Assembly: GCA_037447655.1 (NCBI GenBank) | Contig: JBBHKE010002136.1 | Coordinates: forward strand, 1-63,630 | Reading direction: 5' to 3' | DNA: 63,630 nucleotides | From: Zygnema cylindricum | Lineage: Eukaryota > Streptophyta > Zygnematophyceae > Zygnematales > Zygnemataceae | Part shown: positions 24,201-33,690 of the stretch, in pieces | How positions within the stretch are numbered: the first letter of the stretch is position 1 | How the letters are laid out: every line of letters begins with the position of its first letter | Position numbers and translations under genes: made by a program | The notes under the pieces: generated by a model | Told to the model about the DNA's origin: nothing | Seen by the model: the letters and a program-made list of their open reading frames with translations, nothing else | The model's database searches: none

Positions 24201-24316
24201 AATTGCTACGTTGCTAGGCTGCGATGCTGCGCTAGTTCGAAATCGCAGCGGCTCTGAAAATTGCTACGTTGCTATGCTGCGATGCTGCGCTAGTTTGAAA
24301 TCGCAGCTGCTCTGAC
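24201..24316 (+). repeat. 58-bp tandem duplication in Copia-B 3' UTR
   Basis: Two copies starting AATTGCTACGTTGCTA at 24201 and 24259, each ending near a GCAGC[GT]GCTCTGA block. Followed by the polypurine tract GCTTTAGGGGAG (24331-24342) just before the LTR. Confidence 0.85.
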
Positions 24317-24342
24317 ATACCGAGTCTAAAGCTTTAGGGGAG

Positions 24343-25244
24343 TGTTTTTTTTGAAAAGCTTTAAATCTCAGCAAATTAGTAGGACGGCGGAAAAATAGAT
24401 CTATATGGACACGCGTCATCACTTGAATCACAGTACAGGTTTTTGGCACCAACAACGCAGCTGCGACGCAGATGGAACAAGCGCAGCTGCGGTTATTTTT
24501 GATATGATCTGTACGGACGACCGCAGCCTGCGACGCAACGGGTCAAACGCAACTGCAGATATTTTGGTACATAACAACGCAGTTGCTACACAACAAGACA
24601 AACGCAGCTGCGATGAACTTTTGTATGTGATAACGCAGCTGCTACGAAGCTGCGGATATTTTTGAATACAAACAGGAATTGAACTGCGCTACTGCGGTTG
24701 ATTCGAATCAAGTCAACGGACGAGGTTCTCTAAGCCCGGCGACAAGTATTTGATTAAATAACCTGTATAGGATTCTTAGTCATATTGAGTGTGCAATGAT
24801 AGATTAGTTTTAGCGTGATTAGGTGCACTTAGACCTTAGTGGCAGTTTAGTTCTTTTGGACGTATCTTGTAGGAACACTTGTATCAACGGCACAGCACTA
24901 TGTTGAAGTACAACTAAGTGAAGAGTATAAGACTTAGGACGTAGAACATTTTATGTATCCAGACTTCCAGACTGTGTAATCTGCAGACTGTTTTTGGGAA
25001 ACTTCTGAGTTGCATATCTTGGTGTATGTTGGATCAATTGAGCTGAAACTTTGGGAGTTGTCAGCCCTTGTGATATTCTATACTGTGGTATAGTATGAAG
25101 CAATTTGGTTCATTGTATCAGATTTGGTGAGCTGTAGAAAACAGCTGTTTGATAGGATTCTTGATAAGCTTCTGTGAGTGAGATTATGTCTACTTCCACT
25201 ACTACTGCTGCTCCTCCACCTGCACCGGTGGTTGTAGAACAACA
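24343..25244 (+). repeat. Copia-B 3' LTR
   Basis: 902 bp direct repeat of 19110-20010, followed by the TSD CGATC. The first bases read TGTTTTTTTT instead of TGATGTTTTT. The 115-codon frame at 25174 is an accidental fusion of the LTR's gag start with the Gypsy-C integrase behind it. Confidence 0.95.
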
Positions 25245-26139
25245 CGATCGTCTCCGAACTTCTTTTTCTATTCAGCAGACACTCGAACCTCTACCCATTA
25301 GGGGTTTATTCTACCGATGGTCGGTCGATTTGGCCGGACCATTTCCCATTTCACGTAGGGGAAAACAATACATCATGATTATGATCAAAAACTTTAGTAA
25401 GTGGGTGGAGATCGTGGCTCTGCCTCACAAGACCGCTAAGTTAACCACCGCAACCTTTAAGGAACATGTCCTTATGAGATACGGTGCCCTAGCCGAGGAC
25501 CTTACGGATCAAGGTACATAATTTCGGGGGGAATTTTAAGAGATGCTTGATGAGGCTCTCATCGACCATCGTCGTACTAGTCGCGATCACCCGCAGGCTG
25601 ATGGTCTGGCTGAAAGGGCGGTCTAGACATTTAAGCGTGCTTTGCGTAAGCATTACTTAGAGAAACACATTTCGGTTTGGGACGAGTCCCTCCGCTACAT
25701 TACCATGGGATATCTTACGTTCGTTCAAGCTAGTCTCGCAAATTTGAGCCCGTATTATGTCCTATTTTGGCTACAACCATTGCTTGGTCGGAATATTCAG
25801 AAAGCTGCAAACTTTTCGCTTCCTCTTATATCTGACACAATCTTTTTGGAAGAACTTACTTGCCGTGCTTTGCTTTTCGCCCGTGAAATGCCCATGTCTT
25901 TTGATAATCTGCAGATTGCCCAGCATCAAGACACCTCTCGGTTTGTCACCACTCGAAGCGGCAGTTATAGGCCGCAACAGAAGCCCTATCGGGTGGGAGA
26001 CTATATGTATCTTCGTAGGGAATCCTTTCACTCTTTGAATACGAATGTTTTTGCACATATCCTACGGATCACCGAGGTGGATCCGAACGGAATGTTAGGA
26101 TAACAAGGAGCGAACACGCGGATGTTCCGGGAGCACTCT
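25245..26139 (+). pseudogene. Gypsy-C integrase core and C-terminal region (3' part)
   Basis: DDE integrase, joining viral-type cDNA ends to host DNA. RWSVDLAGPFPISRRGKQY carries the first Asp, LTDQGT the second, and HPQADGLAERAV the Glu (about 25316-25625), so all three catalytic positions remain. Stops at 25519 and 25624 break the frame. The C-terminal part (VTTRSGSYRPQQKPYRVGDY, RVTE-like RITEVDPNGMLG, 25940-26100) is the small barrel that follows the core in gypsy integrases. It leads straight into the PHD-type segment. The joint with the 5' part at 19109 is exact once Copia-B and one TSD copy are left out. Confidence 0.88.
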
Positions 26140-26397
26140 AAGAATTGCGCTCTATGTTATTTACCGGATTTGTCGTAGGATATGGATCCCATGAGGATGC
26201 CAATAACGGAGGCGACAGCATGTACCTTTTGTCATCGATCGGACGGGGAAACTACCATGTTACTTTACGACCAGTGCAATCAGGGTTTTCACATGGAGTG
26301 TTTTGTGTCGCCATTGTTGGCAGTTCCGGATGGTCACCCATTTTGCCACAGATACCTCGAGCTTCTGATCGTGTTGGCCAGCTCCTCTGCAAGCTAA
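26140..26397 (+). pseudogene. Gypsy-C C-terminal PHD finger
   Basis: The end of pol reads KNCALCYLPDLS, a stop (26176), then TACTFCHRSDGETTMLLYDQ and CNQGFHMECFVSPLLAVPDG followed by HPFCHRY. This is the PHD pattern Cys-x2-Cys ... Cys-x2-Cys ... His-x2-Cys ... Cys-x2-Cys. Cys codons stand at 26221, 26230, 26275 and 26299, with His at 26290. Two zinc ligands are Tyr (TAC at 26266-26268 and in the last pair near 26351), each one G-to-A step from Cys. PHD fingers of this form bind histone H3 tails, so the domain probably guided integration, as chromodomains do in chromoviruses. That role is inferred. Dead in this copy. Confidence 0.82.
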
Positions 26398-26417
26398 GGA
26401 GCTGACGGGGTAATAAA

Positions 26418-28706
26418 TGGATCTCTCTCGGATGTGTTCACTCATTTTTCTTCTTTGCCTTGTCTCATCTTTTCTCACTCTTTATCTTGATCTTGTCGCA
26501 TTCTTTTGCTTTATTTCCTTTATCATTTCTGTTGCTCAGCTGATATTGTTGCATAGATCCTTGGCATTTAGATCTATGCACGACAGCTGTCATGCCGCAC
26601 CGTATCGGCACATAATTATTGAATATGGTATAGCGAATTATAAACCGCCGCCACGCTAATTTTGTTTGGTGATTAAATGTGGTTGCGCGCGGGTACAAAT
26701 GCGTACGTTCGAAATGTTACCGCCGCGAATTATGTGGAGGTACGTCATTGAACGGTGATAAGAGCAACGACGACCGTACTTACGATTTTTTGTCGCCTAT
26801 TTTTGGTGACGCGACATATGATTTCAAACATTGGTGACACGACGTACAATTTCAAACATTGGTGACGCAACATATGATTTCGAAATGTTGGCGACGCACC
26901 CGGATTGGTTGTAATTTAAGTCGTGAACTGTTGGAGGTTCACGCGTTTCCATGTCGATTAGCAAGGGTTTTAATATGTGGACCGTGAATTTTGTGACGTA
27001 GGCATACGGTCCTGGTAATTATTGGATAGGACCTAAAGTAGGTGCAAATCGTACATATTATGCTCTCACACTATTGGTTATGAAACTCTGAGACCTCTAT
27101 AAGTCCTCAGAGTGGACAGCTTCCAAGAAGCCTCTAGGATAACCCTGACCCATTTGTGTTTCAGCAAGAACAACTGCCACCTTTGTAGACAAAAACTCTG
27201 ACCAACTTCACCCCTGTGAAGAAAAGACTCCCTTGAGTCGATAGCAAAAAGAATCTCTGAATCTGTTCCCCTGAGCAGTAAGTTATGGAGGGTCAAAGTT
27301 GACCTTTTGTATAGAAGCTCTCTGTGAGAGAGGTTCCTACCTCCTAATTTTTCTAAGTCATATCTCTCTCATAGACTCTATCAACTGATGTACGGAGCCA
27401 ATCAGATTACACTTCCGTACACAAAAGTACAGCTGCCGGTGTACTTTCTGTACGAACATTGTACGACATGGCCTAAATGTCGACACGTGGTATATCCGGA
27501 TTCGCTCCCTTAATCCTCGGAGATGTCGCGATCCAATGTCATTCCGCCACGTGGCATCTGGTGTGGCGATGACCAAAAACCGCCGAAATCCTCTTCCGCG
27601 ATCTCGACGTTTAATTCCGGCCGTCCAATGAAATTCACATTTAATCGTAGCCGTAATAAATACATACGCGGTATTCGTTTCGCTAAAAAATTAAATGCGC
27701 AGTATTCGTTTCTAATCCATACTGTAATGCGTACTTTTACATTAATGGATCTATGTCTCCTGTAAACAGTTTCAGTTAAATGAACAATCCTACGTGTTAA
27801 TGTTTAACTAAATATCAAATCCTCTAATACGTAACACTAGGTCTAGACATAACGGATAAGGCTTCCGGCTACCGGCAGCTTACCGTTCGGCAGGTACCAG
27901 GATCAAATCCTGGAGGTATCACATAATCTTTTAGTAAATAAACCTCTAATGGTAAATAAACTAATATTTATATCCCGTAAACCTCTGGATAGCCTAGGTA
28001 GCCATGGCTCTAGCTTCCTCTCCAATTTCTCAGTGACTGCGACAAGTTTGAGAGTTGGAGAGAGAAGTTAGAGGTAGACTGCCTCGGCTTCTTTCTATAT
28101 TTCTATTTAGACCTAGAAAATAATTTAAAAGGACCATTAATTTCTACAGGTTAGTTGAAGTTATCAGAGGTTAGTACCTAGTCAAAATTGTAAGTTCTGT
28201 ACTCTCATAATTTCAGAGTACAAGAATTGGTTTTAGGAGATTTTCGCAATCTTTTTTATTTTGTCTTTTTCCTTAGTGTTCTGTACGAATTATCCAAGCT
28301 TTCTTTGGGGCGTTTCCTTTTGTTAGCACTTACTCTTCATCCTCACTATCATACTTTCTTGTAAAAGTCCTACAATTTAATTCACTTGGCTTACGCCAAG
28401 GTCCGCAAGGTTTCCCTTCATCAAACTCTTTTGGTGTGGATTCTGCCATAGTCGACTTTCTCAGGCTGTCTGGACCCTTGTGAATGTATTATGTGCATTA
28501 GGGTTTGACATGTTATTTGGCATCTCTATCGTATTTTTTTGCAGATTATTTGTGGCTTGCTGAAATTTGGTTATCTCGAATTCAGATTTATATTGTTGGT
28601 TTGTGGTATCTTCATTTGGTTGTTTATTTTATTTATTTAAAATCTTAAACCTAACTCCAGTAAGGGATACATTCAGACCGAGGAGCGTAGTGGCTATCCA
28701 TCGGTA
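26418..28706 (+). repeat. Gypsy-C 3' LTR (interrupted by a solo LTR)
   Basis: Starts TGGATCTCTCTCGG after purine-rich GGAGCTGACGGGGTAATAAA and ends ...CATCGGTA, the counterpart of CATCAGCA at 6557-6564. Without the solo LTR and one TSD copy it is about 1216 bp. It contains a perfect 10-bp palindrome, GACAGCTGTC (26582-26591), where the 5' LTR begins. A ~30-bp unit (TTGGTGACGCGACATATGATTTC-like) occurs three times at 26804-26895 but once in the 5' LTR. An alternative reading places LTR ends at TGTC (26588) and GACA (28874). Confidence 0.72.
27081..28148 (-). repeat. Solo LTR of the Copia-E family inside the Gypsy-C 3' LTR
   Basis: 1068 bp, TGAAACTCTG...TTTCTACA, flanked by exact TSD GGTTA (27076-27080, 28149-28153). 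Matches both Copia-E LTRs over its length in the same orientation. No internal sequence: LTR-LTR recombination removed it. Includes a hairpin-forming CCAGGATCAAATCCTGG (27897-27913). Confidence 0.95.
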
Positions 28707-28874
28707 TAGATCTCCCTCGCATGTGTTCAATCATTATTTTTCTTTGCCTTGTCTCATTCTTTCTCACTGTTTATCATGATCTTGTCGCGTTCTTTCGCTT
28801 TGTTTCCTTTATCATTTCTACTGCTCAACTGATTATGTTGCATACATCCTTCGCATTTAGAACTATACACGACA
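28707..28874 (+). repeat. Extra 168-bp copy of the Gypsy-C LTR start
   Basis: TAGATCTCCCTCG...CACGACA matches 26418-26585 over exactly 168 bp. It stands after the complete 3' LTR and abuts the Copia-A LTR. It supplies the part that the 5' LTR lacks. Confidence 0.88.
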
Positions 28875-29685
28875 ATTCTAGGACTAATGCTGAGATATAT
28901 AGGGTGTGATATGTATTTAAATATTAACACCTCACGGAATTTATTTAACAAAGTATGTCATTGGAAATATATGGAACTACCGCGGACGCACTAAAAGAAA
29001 ACAAGACGCACGAAATGAAATGAGACATTGAATTTCAACGGATAAAATTAAATGATGCCCTCGATCGAATGACTCATAATGGAGCCGAAGCATCGGTGTG
29101 GTCGCTTGGCTATTTATGGAGGAGACGTCATCGGATGACACGTGGCAGCCTACCAGTGGACAGCGAAGATTGTAGAGGGAGCAACAATGGCTCACGAATT
29201 GATGGAAGTCACCGGGATGGCCATGTAGTACCATGGCTGTAGAAGATGTATAGCATCATCTGTACATTTTTGTACTTTATAGTCACAGGATTGCACAATT
29301 ATAGCAGTAGTATCGGGTTCAGAGAGGGCATTAGGACTTAGACAAATCTTAGGTAAATACCTCAGGATTGCACAATTATAGCGGTAGTAGGGGGTTCAAA
29401 GAGGGCATTAGGACTTAGACAAATCTTAGGTAAATACCTCTCTCTCAGAGCGTCTGTATAAAAGGTCAACTTTGACAATCCATAACTCACTGCTCAAGAA
29501 GCAAATTGCCTGATTCTTTTTGCCGCACTCTCAAGGAAATCTTGTCTTCACAGAGGTGAAGTCAGGTCATTTAGTTATCTGCGAGGGTGGTGGACAGAGT
29601 TTTTCAAAGTGTCAAGGGGCAAAGCTATCCTGGAGGCTTCGTGAGAGCTGCTTACTTTGAGGACCTATGGAGGTCTTAGAGTTAC
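28875..29685 (+). repeat. Copia-A 3' LTR, right part
   Basis: Resumes the LTR split at 5524: GGACTAATGCTGAGATATA corresponds to the 5' LTR near 170-190, and it continues to ...GGTCTTAGAGTTAC, the damaged LTR end. Contains a ~70-bp tandem duplication (29282-29440; CAGGATTGCACAATTATAGC) and a TATAAAAGG box at 29457-29465. Confidence 0.88.
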
Positions 29686-29750
29686 GAGGGAAGGAGGGAG
29701 GGAGGGAGGGAGTGGGGTACAGGGGGGTAGAGACGGCGAGAGAGGGAGAG
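29686..29750 (+). repeat. Purine-rich (GGGA/GAGA)n microsatellite
   Basis: GAGGGAAGGAGGGAGGG... to GAGAGGGAGAGAG between Copia-A and Copia-G. Probably the left half of the tract that continues at 46673. Confidence 0.85.
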
Positions 29751-29755
29751 AGTAG

Positions 29756-30822
29756 TGTTGGCCATAGCCATTTTCAGCCATAGATTTACCCTTGGAAGCA
29801 CCACAGACTACCCCAAAAACAACGAATCATAAAAAAGAAACTCTCACTAAAACCCACACAATGACCGGCTTCACAATGAAGCCCCAAGAAAACCAGACTC
29901 ACCCTAGGTGTGAAAATTTTTCACAATAAAAAGAGTACATAAAAGAACACACATACAAAATTTTAGATAATTATATTAACAGATATGAGAGCAATCCTAA
30001 GATAAAATTACCAATAATAACCGTAAATAGATTTGGTAAAGAAAAGTTCCTGAGTCCAAAATGACTAAGTCCTACACTTATACACTAGAGCTCACTACTG
30101 AATTTACGGAGGCATACTAGCCGTACGCTATCCACCAGCTTCCTCTATTAGTCTTAGTATACCTGAATACTTTAGGGTATGTCAAAATAAGTAAAGCTAT
30201 AGTAATAACTAATACACATAAGACAAACCATTTTGTTAATATTTACACATAATCTTACAAAATCTTATGTTGAGTCATTATGAGTGATTCAATAAGACTC
30301 CACGAATCTTGTCAAAGAATCCCGCACGTCCAAAATTAAATATCAAGTGGTTGATGCAATTTTGTGTTCACACTACTTAGGAAAAATAATGGCGGCCTAT
30401 GTCGACGACCGCCGTTCGTCTCTCTTATTTGGCACCCTCGATAACGTGCCGTGAGGTCACAAAACTCCAAATGGAATCCGCGATAGTAGTCTAATATCCC
30501 ACGATTGTCGCGAAGCGAATTCACGTCCACTTGCAAAAATAACATGGTATAGTCGAAAACCATTACGTACAAGGGACGTACAATTATAAGTACTTCGAAT
30601 AAAATACATCGGATCGCGAAGCGATCTGCCATCCATTTCTAAATGCTTGTTCACACCATTCAAATAGTCCCTTACGTCACTTTAGTTTTATCCGTACGTT
30701 TTCTCCCCCCATCCGTGAATCCATTCGAACCTCCTGATGAAATCCAATAAATATGTTACATACGAAATGTCGCGTGCGCACAAAATGTGGCTTATGTACG
30801 AAATTGACTTTTCAAAACAACA
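29756..30822 (-). repeat. Copia-G 3' LTR
   Basis: 1067 bp, TGTTGGCC...AAACAACA on the plus strand, direct repeat of 45607-46672. A polypurine tract borders its right side, which sets the minus orientation. Confidence 0.88.
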
Positions 30823-31227
30823 CTCCCCCGAAATTTAGTTGCGTGCACCTAGAATAAAATATGTCGCGTGTCAAATGTAATTGTACCATTCCGTACCTTC
30901 AAATTCCCTCCTTTTTCTTTTCGTTCAAACGTCACCACTTCTTCTGTTGTAGCCTGCTGACGTCACCAATGCTTTGCAGCCTGCTGCCATGTCTTCCAAA
31001 TTCCGTCGTTCCTAAACACACCATTGCTTCCGTTGCCTCTTTCTAGGTTTTCAAAAATAACACTTTCTTTTCAACCAATTTCAAAAATCAAATGCTAAAT
31101 TCGAAATTTCACAAATATTATTGAATGTTAAAGTTAATTACCTCCATAAAATTGCTTTTCACACTGTCTTTTTTTTTACCACTTTCGGCACATGATTTCT
31201 TTTACGGTTGATCCTTTGAATTCTGCT
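30823..31227 (-). other. Copia-G 3' untranslated region
   Basis: Between the orphan frame and the LTR. Apart from the polypurine tract (complement of 30823-30833) I see only AT-rich sequence; the 61-codon frame at 30861 on plus has no support. Confidence 0.5.
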
Positions 31228-31752
31228 TCATTTCTTCGTTTTCTTAATGATTTTTTGTATTTTATCAATTTTCGCATTTTTATTTTCTTTTCCCATATTA
31301 TAAACTTTTTTACTTACTCTAATTTTTTGACCACTTTTCCTCTCTCCTTCTCTTAGTGCATTAACCTCCTCATGCAAATTATTTTTAGTTTCCAGCTCAA
31401 ATTCACCTTCATTTTCTCTTACTATTCTCATTTCAATAACCTCTTCTTCTTGCAAATCGTTATCACCCAACAATCTGTCGCTGGAAAAATTGACAAAAAC
31501 TAACTCCTTTTCTGTCACCTCTTTCTCCACTCCATTTTCGGTGACAACAAATTCTTCCTTTCCTTCCTCATTTTCCATATTTCGAAAAGTGACAATCGGC
31601 AAGTATACAAATTCGTCGACGAGAAGTGTAACCCTTCGTTTAGGGGGTCGAACTCGATTGTTATCCCATCCCTTTCTAAAAGTTCCTGTGAAACATGCAC
31701 TTTTATATAACGGACATACCCTGAAGGTGGGGCACTTTAATATAACGGACAT
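31228..31752 (-). CDS. Orphan ORF of Copia-G, 174 codons, function unknown
   Basis: An open frame where a copia element would carry pol. I do not recognise a family. It starts MSVILKCPTFRVCPLYKSAC, with VTLLVDEFVYLPIVTFRNME next. The second half is highly charged and probably coiled or disordered (EEGKEEFVVTENGVEKEVTE; LQEEEVIEMRIVRENEGEFE), and the C-terminus is Lys-rich (KENKNAKIDKIQKIIKKTKK). A 27-bp direct repeat (GGTATGTCCGTTATAT.AAAGTGC, reading the minus strand) lies at its start. No RT, integrase or protease motif is present. It could be a Gag extension or a captured sequence; the start chosen is the first ATG and is uncertain. It is open in an otherwise decayed element, which is worth noting. 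Confidence 0.5.
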   Translation of the reverse strand: MSVILKCPTFRVCPLYKSACFTGTFRKGWDNNRVRPPKRRVTLLVDEFVYLPIVTFRNMENEEGKEEFVVTENGVEKEVTEKELVFVNFSSDRLLGDNDLQEEEVIEMRIVRENEGEFELETKNNLHEEVNALREGERKSGQKIRVSKKVYNMGKENKNAKIDKIQKIIKKTKK

Positions 31753-31779
31753 ACCCTAAAGGTATGCCCTAAATCATAT

Positions 31780-32070
31780 GCCCTAATCATTACAGTAAAA
31801 ACAATTTTGTGACTTATAACTTTTTCTATTTTTCTGGAACTGTGATCTAACAACTTAAAAATTGCCCCTATTCTTTAGAGCCTTTTTATTAGCCTCTTCC
31901 TATAAAACACATATAATTGCTAAAGTTAAGTTCCAATCCTTTTTATCAACTTGTTTTAATCTATCTAAAGCACACCTATATTCCTTAGGTAATCCTTTCA
32001 TTAATAGGAGAGCCTTTTGAGCATTTGTAAAGTTTCCTCCTGCAATATCATTTTCTACAAACAATATTTG
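31780..32070 (-). pseudogene. Copia-G gag, C-terminal segment
   Basis: On the minus strand from 32070: ENDIAGGNFTNAQKALLLMK, then GLPKEYRCALDRLKQVDKKD and WNLTLAI. This aligns with Copia-B Gag residues around AGGSFPQFQQAALLIRGLPN and DRLKQKDKASWTLQLAIN. A stop follows (TAG after ICVL). About 100 codons that should separate it from the N-terminal segment at 45480-45606 are missing, probably deleted at the 32070/32071 junction. Confidence 0.8.
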
Positions 32071-32610
32071 TATCCGACGCCGTCTATTACTGCCGAGATT
32101 GCGGAATGGTCACTATTGGCATTCATGGACGTTGCATGACCTTGCGCCACGTGGAGGGATAACATTTGGTCGTAGGAATTCCAAGGAGCATACGGACGAG
32201 TGGAATGTTGACTCACGTCCACTCAGTGGCTTTGTCATACACAGGCCGTACAGAAAGTACATAAACAGTAGAACCTTTCTGTACTTTACAGTTGTGTGAT
32301 TGGTTTGTACTTCAGAAGATAGGGGTTGTGAGAGGGGTTTAGGACTTACGAAATTTGGTAGAGAGTCACCTCTCTCTTTGAGAGTTTTTATAAATTGGCA
32401 TTTTTTGCCACCTCATAACTTATCGGTTGGTTGGCCGTTTTTAGTGATTCTTTTTGCTACAGACTCAAGAGAGTCTTTGTTGTACAACGGTGAAGTTAGA
32501 GTGTCAGTTTTCCTTCTTGGGCAACATTGGTTGTGGCTTGAAGTGAGTTAGCTAAAAACTATCTAGAGGCTTCTTGAATTCTGAAGTCCAATGGAGGACA
32601 CAGAATTGCA
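32071..32610 (+). repeat. Copia-H 5' LTR (truncated at left)
   Basis: Matches 37410-37948. Has TATAAA at 32389-32394. Ends ...CAGAATTGCA, followed by GGTTATGGGCCTACC (32611-32625), the tRNA-iMet anticodon-type PBS with one mismatch. Confidence 0.88.
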
Positions 32611-33690
32611 GGTTATGGGCCTACCCTCTAAGGTGCCCACCTTCAACAAATCTAGGTTCATCTATTGGGAAGCCATGATGATGGGGGCTTTGTGCGAAAA
32701 ACGATATTGGGGTATCGTCAGTGGACAAGTGAAATGTCCACCTTCAAGAACTCCACTAGGATTTGGAGGAGTTAGGTTTCCTGCAACAACGAGTGCTTCA
32801 GCGGAGGAGGCAGATGATGGGGACAGCAGTAGGTCCAAAAAGGGGAAAGAGAAAGAGACAACCCTCACTCTTATAGCCACGGCACCGGAATTGGCAGTCG
32901 TGAAAACCGTGGAGAACGATACTCAAATGTAGGAAGACGTAAACATGGTTGCCAAGAACTTCATTCTAAGGCACCTCACTCAAGCTGTGGCCAACACCCA
33001 CCTTCACATTTACAAGGCCGAGGAGTTGTGGGTGAGTTTGGTGGAGATATATAGAGCTGGTACTATTCAAGAGCTCCAATTGGTTGAGCAAAAGCTAGTG
33101 AGTTACACTTACAAAGGAGGAAAGATGTTAGATTATTGTAATGATTTTTCTTTTTTGTATATAGAGATGCAAAGTGTCGGGTGGACAAGTACAATGAAGA
33201 TGAAAGTTAACACTCCCATCATGAAGTTACAAGACGAGTACGATAACATAGTGTAACGAGTACAAGAAATGACTGATAGTTCATGGAAGTGGAATACAGT
33301 GGTTCGGATAATACTTATACAGGAAAACACCATGGAGATTAGGAGAGGAGGAAAGAGCATTCAAGCTCTAGCTGCAGGAGGGGACCGATGGGGGAAGGAC
33401 CCGAAAAAATCCTACAAAAGGGAAAGAGATTATCCTGGAGGACCAAGGCCCCCAAAGGGCTTTTGTCATTTTTGCAAAAAGCCGGGACACTTTATCGCGG
33501 ATTGTGTCAAGCTGTCGGAGTTGAGGCTGCAAGAGAACCATGGAGGGGGTTCTTCCGGAGGGAAGAAAAAGGCACTTGTGGTCATAAAAGTGATAGGAGA
33601 AACCGAGGACGAGTCCTCTGAGGAGGATGGGGATCTTCTTCTTGACAAGAGTTTGGAGGAGAAGGAGATCCCTCGCAGACAGAAGTGTGC
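32591..33690 (+). pseudogene. Copia-H gag pseudogene
   Basis: The ATG at 32591 lies 20 bases inside the LTR; the frame crosses the PBS (MEDTELQVMGLPSKVPTF) and reads FIYWEAMMMGALCEKRYWGI, the conserved copia Gag start. A stop at 32930 (TAG for Trp, by comparison with Copia-E) and another at 33254 break it. The middle part has NFILRHLTQAVANTHLHIYK and VSYTYKGGKMLDYCNDFSFL. The zinc knuckle CHFCKKPGHFIADC lies at 33464-33505, followed by an acidic linker (ETEDESSEEDGDLLLDKSLE). Three open pieces (32591-32932, 32945-33256, 33269 on) are all in the same order as an intact Gag, so decay is mainly by point mutation. Confidence 0.9.

Larger units (their letters stand above)
19110..25244 (+). mobile_element. 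Copia-B: nearly intact Ty1/copia element in Gypsy-C integrase
   Basis: 6135 bp from TGATGTTTTTG to ...GAACAACA, flanked by the TSD CGATC (19105-19109 and 25245-25249). LTRs of 901 and 902 bp differ by roughly 2% by eye, so the insertion is fairly recent. It has a tRNA-iMet anticodon PBS, a gag-pol frame of about 950 codons, and an RT/RNase H frame of 392 codons. Three one-base deletions in RT are the main damage. Copia-F and Copia-J are relatives. Confidence 0.95.

Noticed and set aside
25174-25521. Apparent fusion protein of a low-complexity start and an integrase
   Set aside because: Accidental join of the Copia-B 3' LTR (with its gag start) and the interrupted Gypsy-C integrase at the TSD; no evidence that it is expressed.
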